This document shows, piece after piece, positions 9,177-16,598 of a DNA stretch of 36,142 bases. The notes under the pieces are model-generated. The model was not told where the DNA came from. It saw only the letters and a program-made list of their open reading frames with translations, and searched no databases. How positions within the stretch are numbered: position 1 is the first letter of the stretch; each line of letters opens with the position of its first letter. The stretch covers positions 1 through 36,142 of the forward strand of contig JANNSD010000081.1 of NCBI GenBank assembly GCA_031402225.1, given 5' to 3'. This DNA is from JAGGAG01 sp031402225 (GTDB taxonomy: Bacteria > Gemmatimonadota > Gemmatimonadetes > Gemmatimonadales > GWC2-71-9). The position numbers and the translations under genes were made by a program.

Positions 9177-9677
9177 TTATCGGTCCGGGCCGGCGTTTTC
9201 GTTGTCCATGTCGGCGGCAATGAGCCAGGGGCCGCCGGGGGCACGGCGGAGCGCGAGCAGGTACTTGCCCTCGTGGGCCGTGACATCGGGCCCGCCATAG
9301 GTGCCGACGATGTAACCCACCGTGTCATCGACGGCAAAGGCCAGGGCCGCGAGGGTCAGCGGTCCACCATGGCCGGTGTACGCCCTGACAATGCCGGCGC
9401 CGCCGCGGGCCGGTGGTTCATTGTTGGGCAGGACGAAGCCGTCGTCGGTAAAGAGGGCGGCGAGCTTCGCCGCATCCTTCGCGCGCCATTCGCGCTCGTA
9501 GTCGCGGAGGATACGGTCGAGCTCGGGCGGCAGGGCAATGCCGGGCATGCCCGACGTGACGGGCGGTGCCGGCTCGCTCGCGGCCGGTGCGGCCGGCCGG
9601 TCGGCGGCGCGACAGGCGGCGAGGAGCAGCAACACTAGCACGGCGGCACGCGTCGAGTTTGGCATCGGCATTTGCAT
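9177..9677 (-). CDS. SnoaL/DUF4440-like lipoprotein
   Basis: A 166-residue protein with a lipobox (VLLLLAAC) after a short hydrophobic stretch, so it is probably anchored in the envelope. After an Ala/Pro-rich linker come LDRILRDYEREWRAKDAAKL, ALFTDDGFVLPNNEPP, VGYIVGTYGG and KYLLALRRAPGGPWLIAAD. These are the helix and curved-sheet signatures of SnoaL-like (NTF2-fold, DUF4440) proteins. The start is one of three close ATGs (9677, 9671, 9665); none has a strong ribosome site. Enzymatic activity is not implied. The region 9678-9909 upstream holds no gene, only a hairpin at 9845-9869. Confidence 0.75.
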   Translation of the reverse strand: MQMPMPNSTRAAVLVLLLLAACRAADRPAAPAASEPAPPVTSGMPGIALPPELDRILRDYEREWRAKDAAKLAALFTDDGFVLPNNEPPARGGAGIVRAYTGHGGPLTLAALAFAVDDTVGYIVGTYGGPDVTAHEGKYLLALRRAPGGPWLIAADMDNENAGPDR

Positions 9678-9844
9678 GGAGGTACACCGAAGGTGTCCCG
9701 CATGGCCGCCCCCTGCAAGCGGGCAGGTCGTGTGTCCCACGCCGCACCCTCAACTGCTCGCCCCAGCGGGCCACGACTCGCCCCATTGCCGGTTCCAGCA
9801 GACGGCGCTGCTCCGCAGATTCGGCCATCCCGATCGAGGAGCCG

Positions 9845-9869
9845 ACCCCGGCTCACGCTGAGCCGGGGT
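9845..9869. terminator. Hairpin downstream of the permease/M1 gene
   Basis: A perfect 11-bp stem, ACCCCGGCTCA and TGAGCCGGGGT, has a 3-base loop and lies 41-65 bases after the permease/M1 stop (minus strand). No T tract follows. It could be a Rho-assisted terminator or a REP-like palindrome. Confidence 0.5.
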
Positions 9870-9909
9870 ATCGAAAGGGGTTCGAGGAACAGATCGGGCG
9901 GACGTTGAG

Positions 9910-12900
9910 CTAGGGGTTCGGCCGATCCTCTCCCTTCGCTGCGCTCAGCGTCAGGATGACCTTGCGGCCATTGTCCGAGCGTTCACGGTCGAGACGGCGC
10001 AGGAAGGGATCGACCACGACGCGCTCGGGGCGGCCGTCAACGGTGATTGTCAGCGTGCTGTCGCGGGCAGTGAGGAAGGGCTGCAAGGTCGCGAGCAGGC
10101 CGTCGGCGCCGTACACCGCGACGTCGACCAGTTCGCCGAGGGGCTGGGCATCGGCTCCCTTCAACTTCATCGCCTTCACCTCGATCGTGACCTCGAAGCG
10201 CCCGTCGGGCAGGGACGTTGCCGTTGCCGCGGGGACTGAAAGGTCATACAGTACCACCGCTTCCAGCCATTCATCGACCTGCGCGTGATACTCCTCCGGC
10301 GCTTCCGCGTGCAGGATCGCGAGGAAATCAGCGGTGGTGGCCCTGCCTTCCGGTCCGCCATGCTCCCGCAACAGCCGCTGGAGTGACCGATCAAGTGTCT
10401 CCTGCCCCACCAGCGTGCGGAGCGCGCTCATGACCACGCCACCCTTGCCGTAGTAGAGCCATGACTCGTCGGTGACCTGGGTCAGCGGCACCTCCGACTC
10501 CTCGGCGCCGGTGCGACCGGAGAGGTAGCGATCCTGGTCGTATGTCATCAGCTCCTCGACCATCGCCTCGCCGTGGCGCTCGGCGAGCACGCGCTGCTCA
10601 CCATACTTCGCGAATGACTCCACCAGCATCGTGGCACCAGGTCCCGCGGCCGGGCTGAGCTGCGAGCCCCACCACTGGTGTGCCACCTCATGCGCCACGC
10701 GCCGGGTGACGATGTCGAGCCGGGTGCTGTCGCGCGCATCGGTAAGGAAGCCGCGGTCCTCGACGAAGAATATCGTGCCGGGAAAGGCGACCGCGGCCCC
10801 CATCGACCAGGTGGACGGCACCTCGACGATGCGCAGCTCGGGATAGGGATAGGGCCCGAACGCCTCACCGAAGAGGTCGAGTGACGTCGCGGCCGCGGCG
10901 ATCATGCGGTCCACGTTCGCGGCGTGCGCCGCGTGGTAGTAGACCTCGATGGCGACCCCGTTGTGCGTCTTCTTCCTCTCCGCATAGCGCGCAGAGGCAA
11001 AGGCGAACCAGTTGACCATGCTCCCGTCACTCCGGTAGTGGAAGAAGCGGCGGCCGCCTTCCATCCATTCGCGCTGAAGCGTGCCGGGTGCGATGGCCAC
11101 CTGGTCACCTGCGGTCGAGACGGTGGTCTCGAAGGTGATCCAGGCCGGGGTCGTCCGGTCGGAGGGTGTCGGCACGGGGAGCCCGAGACGCCGGCGGTCG
11201 TAGGTGTCATCGATCTCGTAGCCGCGGTTGAATCCCAGCTGGGGGAAGATCCGGGTGTTGATCAGGAAGGTGCCGTTGGCGGCGAGCGACTCGTCGAAGC
11301 CGGCGGCGCGCAGGCGCGGTTGCTGCACGGAGAGCGAAAAGGTGAACGTGGCGGTGTCGCCCGGCGCCAGCGGCGCCCGGCGAGCGAAGCCGTACATACG
11401 CCAGGTGGTGTCTACGACAACGGCGCCGATGCCGTCGAGCGCTAGCGTCACGTCGCGGGCCTCCCGGCGCACCGAGATCCATACCGTGTCGATGGTGGTG
11501 TTCGTGCGATTCTCCAGTCGGTAGCTGCCCGACGCCGCGTACCGCCGCTCTCCGGGATAGAGGGCTACCTCCGAGGTGATGGCGGTCATCTCGGGTGCCG
11601 CGCCGATGCGGGAGCGCCAGGCGCGCTCGTAGCCGGCGCGCCATTCGTCCATCGCCTCGCGCGTGATGTAGCGCTGCCGCACGTTGCCCTGATAGTACAG
11701 GAACCCGCCAAGCGACGCGGCGATGGCCAGCAGCGTCCCCGCCACGGCGATCCCCCGGCGACCGAGGCGGCGGGGAATCGCCGCCAGGCGCCGCCAGAGA
11801 GAGGCATCGCGCCCGCGCCTCCACGCCGCCACCGCGAGGGTGGCGACGAAGCCGGCGACCACGCCCCAGTAGAGGGTGAACCAGGCGAAGGAGGCCGCGC
11901 TGCTGCTGAAGCCGCTCAGGTCCGACCAGGTGACCTCGGGGGCCGCGCCATAGCGCGCGAGCGGGTGTTCGAGGCCACCGACGCCAAACTGCAGCCCGGC
12001 CACGACCATGAGCGACAGGAACATGCCGACGTAGCGGTTGGGGCTGAGCACGTTCAGCAGGAGCACGAGGACCGAGAGGATCAGAAGCGGCAGGGTCGCC
12101 GTCCAGAAGAGCGAGGCGTACACCGGCAGCATCAGCTCGTGGTACCCCTGCAGCAGCTGCACGACGATCGCGGCGGCGATCGCCACCGCGGTCATGGCGA
12201 TCACCAGAACGGCCAGGGCCGCGAGGTGCGCCAGGTAGAACACCGCCGGTGGCGCCGGCGTCACGTTCAGCAGCTCATCCATCGCGTTGGCCCGCGCCCG
12301 CCATACGAGCTCGGCGGCGAAGAAGATCAGTACCAGCGCACCCAGCCGTGCCAGCGGTACGGCGATGGTGCCGAGCATCGTCGCCGTCGTGGGATACATC
12401 CGGCTGCCATACTCAGCGGACGTGTCGCTCCACAGTTCCACCGAGATGAAGAAGACCCAGAGCAGCATCAGCGCGACCGACGGCCTGCTCGTGAGGGCGT
12501 AGCGGATGTCGAGACGGGCGGCGGAGGCGAAGGCTGATGAGGGGCCAGTCGGCAGTCGACGGTCGACAAGCGGTCGTGCGTCGTGCGTCGTGCGTGGGCG
12601 ACCATGCGCGCGTGCCGCCACGCGCATGCGGAAGCGATGCGCCGTGATTGCGAAGATGCCGCCCGCCACTGTGAGCCAGAGCAGCCGGTTCCAGAGGAAG
12701 TTGCCCGAGAGCGAGACCAACTGTGCGTTCCGCTCGGCGGGGGTCCAGTAGCGGGTCTGCTCGAAGAACGCCGAGAGCCCGAATGGATCCAGAATTGCCG
12801 CGCGCGCGAGCGCGTCAGCGGTGGGCGGGGCGGAGCCCGCCATCAGTGGGGAGTCCACCAGCATCGCGGTGATGAAGTACAGCGCGTAGACCAGCACGCC

Positions 12901-13425
12901 GCCCACCCAGGTCGCCAGCGTGCTGCGCGTCGCGGCGGCGATGGCGAAGACGATCGCGGTCGCGATGACGAGGTTGGGCAGGACGACAATGAGCAGTGCC
13001 CAGGCGTAGCTCCAGGGTTGCACCGGACCGAGCCTGGCCGCGTCCACCCCGGGCAGCAGCGGTGCCAGCATGAGGACGAAGCCGGCGAGCAGGAACGCGG
13101 CGAATGAGACGAGCACGACGCCGATGAACCGGCTCAGGAGGTAACTCCACCTGCCGATGGGCGTCGCGAAGATGATCTCGCTCATGCGGTGCTCCGTGTC
13201 GCGCAGCAGCCCGTTGGCGCTGAGTACCGTCACCACGAAGATCCCCACCAGCGACATCATCCCGAACGAGTAGGTCACGATGTACGGGGAATTGATGCGG
13301 AGGTTGGTGGGACCGAAGCCGGTCGAGATGAGCACGAAGGCGGTGCTGCAGACGAGTGCGAGCGCGGCGAAATACGCCAGCTGGCGCGTGTGGTAGCGCC
13401 ACTCGAAGGCGAGCAGGTTCCTCAT
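9910..13425 (-). CDS. ABC-2 permease fused to M1-family aminopeptidase domain
   Basis: A 1171-residue membrane protein. Residues 1-590 hold two ABC-2-type permease blocks with about a dozen transmembrane segments (e.g. LAYFAALALVCSTAFVLIS). Residues ~600-1150 are an M1 peptidase-like ectodomain. Its zinc site is HEVAHQWW (His912, Glu913, His916), with a third ligand Glu936 in LVESFAKY and a possible catalytic Tyr in SWLYYGKGG. The exopeptidase GAMEN loop is degenerate (MGAAVAFPG). Permease/M1 fusions of this kind are a known family of uncertain substrate. Start ATG overlaps the stop of the ATPase gene by 4 bases. Two oddities: a heptamer repeat encodes an inserted peptide (12547-12593), and the last ~17 residues (VILTLSAAKGEDRPNP) look like translated intergenic repeat. 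Confidence 0.93.
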   Translation of the reverse strand: MRNLLAFEWRYHTRQLAYFAALALVCSTAFVLISTGFGPTNLRINSPYIVTYSFGMMSLVGIFVVTVLSANGLLRDTEHRMSEIIFATPIGRWSYLLSRFIGVVLVSFAAFLLAGFVLMLAPLLPGVDAARLGPVQPWSYAWALLIVVLPNLVIATAIVFAIAAATRSTLATWVGGVLVYALYFITAMLVDSPLMAGSAPPTADALARAAILDPFGLSAFFEQTRYWTPAERNAQLVSLSGNFLWNRLLWLTVAGGIFAITAHRFRMRVAARAHGRPRTTHDARPLVDRRLPTGPSSAFASAARLDIRYALTSRPSVALMLLWVFFISVELWSDTSAEYGSRMYPTTATMLGTIAVPLARLGALVLIFFAAELVWRARANAMDELLNVTPAPPAVFYLAHLAALAVLVIAMTAVAIAAAIVVQLLQGYHELMLPVYASLFWTATLPLLILSVLVLLLNVLSPNRYVGMFLSLMVVAGLQFGVGGLEHPLARYGAAPEVTWSDLSGFSSSAASFAWFTLYWGVVAGFVATLAVAAWRRGRDASLWRRLAAIPRRLGRRGIAVAGTLLAIAASLGGFLYYQGNVRQRYITREAMDEWRAGYERAWRSRIGAAPEMTAITSEVALYPGERRYAASGSYRLENRTNTTIDTVWISVRREARDVTLALDGIGAVVVDTTWRMYGFARRAPLAPGDTATFTFSLSVQQPRLRAAGFDESLAANGTFLINTRIFPQLGFNRGYEIDDTYDRRRLGLPVPTPSDRTTPAWITFETTVSTAGDQVAIAPGTLQREWMEGGRRFFHYRSDGSMVNWFAFASARYAERKKTHNGVAIEVYYHAAHAANVDRMIAAAATSLDLFGEAFGPYPYPELRIVEVPSTWSMGAAVAFPGTIFFVEDRGFLTDARDSTRLDIVTRRVAHEVAHQWWGSQLSPAAGPGATMLVESFAKYGEQRVLAERHGEAMVEELMTYDQDRYLSGRTGAEESEVPLTQVTDESWLYYGKGGVVMSALRTLVGQETLDRSLQRLLREHGGPEGRATTADFLAILHAEAPEEYHAQVDEWLEAVVLYDLSVPAATATSLPDGRFEVTIEVKAMKLKGADAQPLGELVDVAVYGADGLLATLQPFLTARDSTLTITVDGRPERVVVDPFLRRLDRERSDNGRKVILTLSAAKGEDRPNP
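9932..9960. repeat. Dispersed-type short repeat forming the C-terminal codons of the permease/M1 gene
   Basis: On the minus strand the segment begins GTCATCCTGACGCTGAGCG and continues CAGCGAAGGG, with an internal CGCTG-AGCG-CAGCG mini-hairpin. Sequences of this type (GTCATCCTGAGC...GCGAAGG) are common intergenic repeats in many bacterial genomes and translate as VIL..SAAK. Here it is read in frame before the stop. Identity as a repeat family is from memory, since only one copy lies in the window. Confidence 0.45.
12547..12593. repeat. Tandem heptamer array inside the permease/M1 gene
   Basis: AGTCGGC, AGTCGAC, GGTCGAC, a 5-base interruption, then three perfect GTCGTGC units. On the coding (minus) strand it encodes R-T-T-H-D-A-R-P-L-V-D-R-R-L in a cytoplasmic linker between the two membrane blocks. 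The unit is related to the repeat at 18671-18691. Confidence 0.85.
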
Positions 13426-14297
13426 GCTGCCGGACGAGCAGCGAGGGCGGCGAAGTAGACGTCTTCCAGTTCGGGGGCGGCGGGCTCGAAGCCGATCCCG
13501 GGTGCGGCATCGGCGATGACGCGGAGCACCGTCTTTCCGGCGCTGAGGCGCTCGGAGAGAACGGGCAGGGTCTCGCGATAGCGCGCGAGTGCGTCGCGCG
13601 ACACGACGCGGCGCCAGACACGTCCCTCGAGGCTGCTGCAGAGCCGGGCCGGGTCGCCCTCTTCCACCACCTGGCCGCCAGCGAGGATCGCCATGCGGGG
13701 GCAGAGCTGGCGGACATCCTCCACGATGTGAGTTGAGAGGATCACGACGACGTTCTCGCCGATTTCGCCGAGGAGGTTGTGGAAGCGATTCCGCTCCTCG
13801 GGATCGAGGCCGGCGGTGGGTTCGTCCACGATGAGCAGCTGCGGGTCGCCGAGGAGGGCCTGGGCCACGCCGAAGCGCTGCTTCATGCCGCCGGAGAATC
13901 CGCTCACCGCCTTGTTGCGATGCTGGTAGAGATTGGTCTGCTGCAGCAGCGAATTGATCTGGTCGCGCCGATCGGTCCTGGAGCTGACGCCCTTGAGGGC
14001 CGCGAGATGGTCGAGCAGGGTGAGGGCGGAGATACCGGGATAGACGTCGAAGTCCTGTGGCAGGTATCCAAGCTGTCGGCGATGCGCTTCGGGCTCGCGC
14101 AGGACGTCGAGGTCGCCGAACCGGATGGTACCGGTGTCGGGTTCCTGGAGCGTGGCGATGGTGCGCATGAGGGTGGACTTGCCGGCACCGTTGGGGCCGA
14201 GGAGGCCGAAGAGGCCGTGGCCGACGGAGAGGGTGATGCCGGAGAGCGCCCGCACGCCGTTGCGGTAGGTCTTGGACACGTCGCTGATGTGGAGCAT
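13422..14297 (-). CDS. ABC transporter ATP-binding protein
   Basis: A 291-residue ABC-2-type ATPase that would drive the fused permease. It has Walker A GPNGAGKST (34-42), a Q-loop in YLPQDFDVYP (Gln80), the signature FSGGMKQR (133-140), Walker B LLIVDEPTAGLDP (153-165) and an H-loop in LSTHIVED. A C-terminal ~80-residue extension ends AAPELEDVYFAALA, as in exporters of the CcmA/NatA type. The ATG at 14297 starts exactly at the domain (MLHISDVSKTYRNG); the open frame extends 12 codons further to a TTG with no support. The stop overlaps the permease start (ATGA), so the two are translationally coupled. It is divergent from the lipoprotein at 14425 across ~127 bases. Confidence 0.95.
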   Translation of the reverse strand: MLHISDVSKTYRNGVRALSGITLSVGHGLFGLLGPNGAGKSTLMRTIATLQEPDTGTIRFGDLDVLREPEAHRRQLGYLPQDFDVYPGISALTLLDHLAALKGVSSRTDRRDQINSLLQQTNLYQHRNKAVSGFSGGMKQRFGVAQALLGDPQLLIVDEPTAGLDPEERNRFHNLLGEIGENVVVILSTHIVEDVRQLCPRMAILAGGQVVEEGDPARLCSSLEGRVWRRVVSRDALARYRETLPVLSERLSAGKTVLRVIADAAPGIGFEPAAPELEDVYFAALAARPAA

Positions 14298-14424
14298 GGG
14301 CCTAGGACGGCGCCGACGCCCCGAAGGTTTCAAAATGGGACGATGAATGAGAGTTCTGGGTGGTGGGGGCGTCTAATCTAGCAGACGGGACGTCTGGGGC
14401 TCCGTATCACACCCAGGAGGTCAT

Positions 14425-15103
14425 ATGACGACGAGGCGATTCAGGTTGTTGGGGGCGCTTGGACTGATTGGGACGCTGTTGGCAACTTCGGCCTGTGGTG
14501 AGGGCGGCTTCTCGCCCTTCTACCGCATCGAAGTGGATGTGGCTGGGAACGGCGCTGGCAGCGGCACGGTCGAGGCGAGTGACGAGGCGGTGGGGCTCAA
14601 CTGCACCATCACGGCGGGGAGTGAGTCTGCGGGATGCCAGCACACGTTTTGACGACGCGGGAGGCGGGGGCACGTTCACGCTGACCGCGATCCCGAGCGG
14701 CGGCAGTGTGTTCACCAGTTGGAGCGGGTGCACGTTGGTGACAGGGCCAGTCTGCACCCTCACGTTCAGCGCCAGCGCAGGCGACACGACGCTGGCGCCA
14801 GTGGTGACGTTCGCGCTGGGCGAGAGCAACACGGTGACCCTTTACAACGGTGCGACGGTGTCTGCGTCCCTGCTGGCACCAGGCGAGACGGCCGGCGCGG
14901 GCAACCTGCTGACGCCGAACGCCACGCGCGAGGTGGCGGTGCCGAGTGCGATCGGGTCCGCGATCCTGTTCCGCGCCGTGGTGGGTGGCACCCAGGTGGC
15001 GGAGACCACCTGCACGGTGACGGCAGCGGCGTGGCAGGGCGGGCAGCCGCTGGCGGCGCTGTTCAACAACGACGGGTACTACATGACGTGCAACGGATTC
15101 TAG
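14425..15103 (+). pseudogene. Frameshifted lipoprotein with divergent InlB B-repeat
   Basis: The ATG follows an excellent ribosome site (AGGAGGT, 3 bases of spacing), and the N terminus is a lipoprotein signal ending ATSAC. After 75 codons, ending AGCQHTF, the frame hits TGA at 14650-14652. Shifting by one base gives a seamless continuation: FDDAGGGGTFTLTAIPSGG, VFTSWSGC, PVCTLTFSA, to the stop at 15101-15103. The joined product would be about 225 residues. GGTFTL..IPSGGSVFTSWSGC matches divergent InlB B-repeat domains of surface proteins. The lesion is one extra T in TTTT (14647-14650). It may be a true pseudogene or a homopolymer error. The remaining intergenic 15104-15260 shows nothing clear. 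Confidence 0.8.
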
Positions 15104-15260
15104 CGGGCGGCGGGATCAGCTGGCGAGGACCCGGGGCGGTTCAAACAGGGAACAGGAGAAAGTGGCGACGGTTCGCATTTGTACAAGCGAAGCGGCTCCA
15201 CAAGGACCAGATTGGCGGCATCCGTCGTTGCCAACGTGCCTACCCCAACCCTGAGAATCC

Positions 15261-15755
15261 ATGCCCCGATACTCCAGGTATCTCATCGCTGCGGCCTTCC
15301 TCGCCTGCGGCACCGTGCCACTCGTCGCGCTGCGCTCCGGCGGCCCCAACGCCGCGGCGGGGCTCGCATGGCTTGCCGGGTGCTGGCAGGGTGGTGCCGG
15401 CAGCCGTGTGATCGAGGAGCAGTGGATGCGCCCTCGCGGCGCCGTCATGCTGAGCAGTGCCCGCACTACCTCGGGCGACGCGGTGAAGGCGATCGAGTTC
15501 GTGGAGCTCCGGCTTCGGGGAGACTCGGTGGACTACATCGTGACCCCGCTCGGCCAGGAGCGCACTACCTTCACCGGCACCATGACGGGGCCACATGCGT
15601 TCGCGGTGCACAACCCGAAGAATGACTTCCCGACCACGGTGGGCTACCAGCTGGTCGGGCGCGATTCGTTGAGCGCGTGGATCGAGGGGATGCAGGAATC
15701 CGGGAAGCAGCGGATTTCGTTCGACTACCATCGCGTGGCCTGCGAGGAGCGCTAG
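15261..15755 (+). CDS. DUF6265 family exported protein
   Basis: A 164-residue protein with an N-terminal signal-like stretch (YLIAAAFLACGTVPLVAL). The family hallmarks are GLAWLAGCWQGG, VIEEQWMRPRGAVMLSSAR, IEFVELRLRGDSVDYIVTP, and the NPKNDFPTTVGYQ motif with Asp-Phe-Pro. It is likely periplasmic; the biochemical role of DUF6265 is not known to me. The start ATG fits the signal peptide, though the ribosome site is weak. It ends tail-to-tail with the AraC-type regulator, the two stop codons overlapping in CTAG at 15752-15755. Confidence 0.85.
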   Translation: MPRYSRYLIAAAFLACGTVPLVALRSGGPNAAAGLAWLAGCWQGGAGSRVIEEQWMRPRGAVMLSSARTTSGDAVKAIEFVELRLRGDSVDYIVTPLGQERTTFTGTMTGPHAFAVHNPKNDFPTTVGYQLVGRDSLSAWIEGMQESGKQRISFDYHRVACEER

Positions 15756-16561
15756 GCCTCGGCGCTGAGGAACGCTGTGGTGACGTCGCCCGTGCGTCCG
15801 AGGACGTGGCTGGGCGCCTCACCGGCAATATCACGGCAGTCGCGTATGAAATGGGCCTGGTCGTAATAGCCGCTGTCATGGGCCACGGTGCCCAGGGTGC
15901 GATGCGGCTCGCTCCGCGCCTGCGCGAGTGCGCGTTGCAGCCGGGCGATGCGCGCCAGCGCCTTGGGTGACAGCCCGACGTGATCGGCGAAGATGGCCTG
16001 CACCCGGCGCGTGGTGAGGCCAAAGTCGCTGGCCATGGCGCGAATGCTGGGTGTGGAGGGGCCTTGCATCAGCTGGGCGGTCATGACCATTGCGGCGGGC
16101 GCCGGTGCCGCCAGCGACCGGGCGTGGCGCTCGATCGCCTGCTGCAGCAGACGCAGGCGCTCCTCCGCCCCATCGCCATTGCTCGCGTCCCGGAGCAGCG
16201 CGCTGGCGACCCGCAGGTCATCGGCCGGCACCATGCGATCGCGAAGTTCGTGCATGGCCACCTTGAGGAAGCTCCCGGCCGCCCACGGGTGCAGCCGAAC
16301 GCCAATGACGCCGAACTGTCCGGTGGGCCTGATGCGCACGGCGGTGGTGAGCTGACCGGCCACCTGGAGTTTCGGCTGGCGCTCGACGCCAGTCGCACAG
16401 TGCCGGTCAACGGGGTCGCCGGTGTCGAGCAAGAGCTCGACGCGCCCATCGGGAAGGATCGGGTCCGCGTTCGCGGCCGCGAGACCGTCACTGTTCAGGC
16501 TCCAGATGCACTGCACAAAGCGAGCGGCGGCCCCGCCAACGGCATGCTCGGCGTATTTCAT
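15752..16561 (-). CDS. AraC-family transcriptional regulator
   Basis: A 269-residue DNA-binding protein. The N-terminal part (ARFVQCIWSL, DPILPDGRVELLLDTGDP, FGVIGVRLHPWAAGSFL) resembles the DUF6597-type sensor half found in some AraC regulators. The C-terminal two-helix-turn-helix domain covers about 170-262: SIRAMASDFGLTTRRVQAIF, then GLSPKALARIARLQRAL and LGTVAHDSGYYDQAHFIRDC, the canonical second recognition helix. ATG 16561 was chosen over an upstream TTG at 16591. No target or ligand can be inferred. It follows the kinase gene on the same strand by 37 bases, with a hairpin in the gap. Confidence 0.9.
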   Translation of the reverse strand: MKYAEHAVGGAAARFVQCIWSLNSDGLAAANADPILPDGRVELLLDTGDPVDRHCATGVERQPKLQVAGQLTTAVRIRPTGQFGVIGVRLHPWAAGSFLKVAMHELRDRMVPADDLRVASALLRDASNGDGAEERLRLLQQAIERHARSLAAPAPAAMVMTAQLMQGPSTPSIRAMASDFGLTTRRVQAIFADHVGLSPKALARIARLQRALAQARSEPHRTLGTVAHDSGYYDQAHFIRDCRDIAGEAPSHVLGRTGDVTTAFLSAEA

Positions 16562-16569
16562 GACTTGAA

Positions 16570-16587
16570 GGCGAGCTTCTGCTCGCC
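16570..16587. terminator. Small hairpin between kinase stop and AraC-type start
   Basis: GGCGAGC-TTCT-GCTCGCC is a perfect 7-bp stem. On the minus strand it comes 11 bases after the kinase stop and 8 bases before the regulator ATG. It could attenuate transcription or mask the regulator's ribosome site. There is no T tract. Confidence 0.4.
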
Positions 16588-16598
16588 GCAAACGAGCT

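Noticed and set aside
8538..9638. Plus-strand open frame opposite copy 1 of the SRPBCC-like gene and the SnoaL-like gene
   Set aside because: The minus-strand genes show real family motifs and a lipobox, while the plus frame is low-complexity.
14334..14424. Hairpin CGTCT/AGACG and TAATCT in the divergent gap as promoter or operator
   Set aside because: Only a 5-bp stem and no matching -35, within chance expectation.
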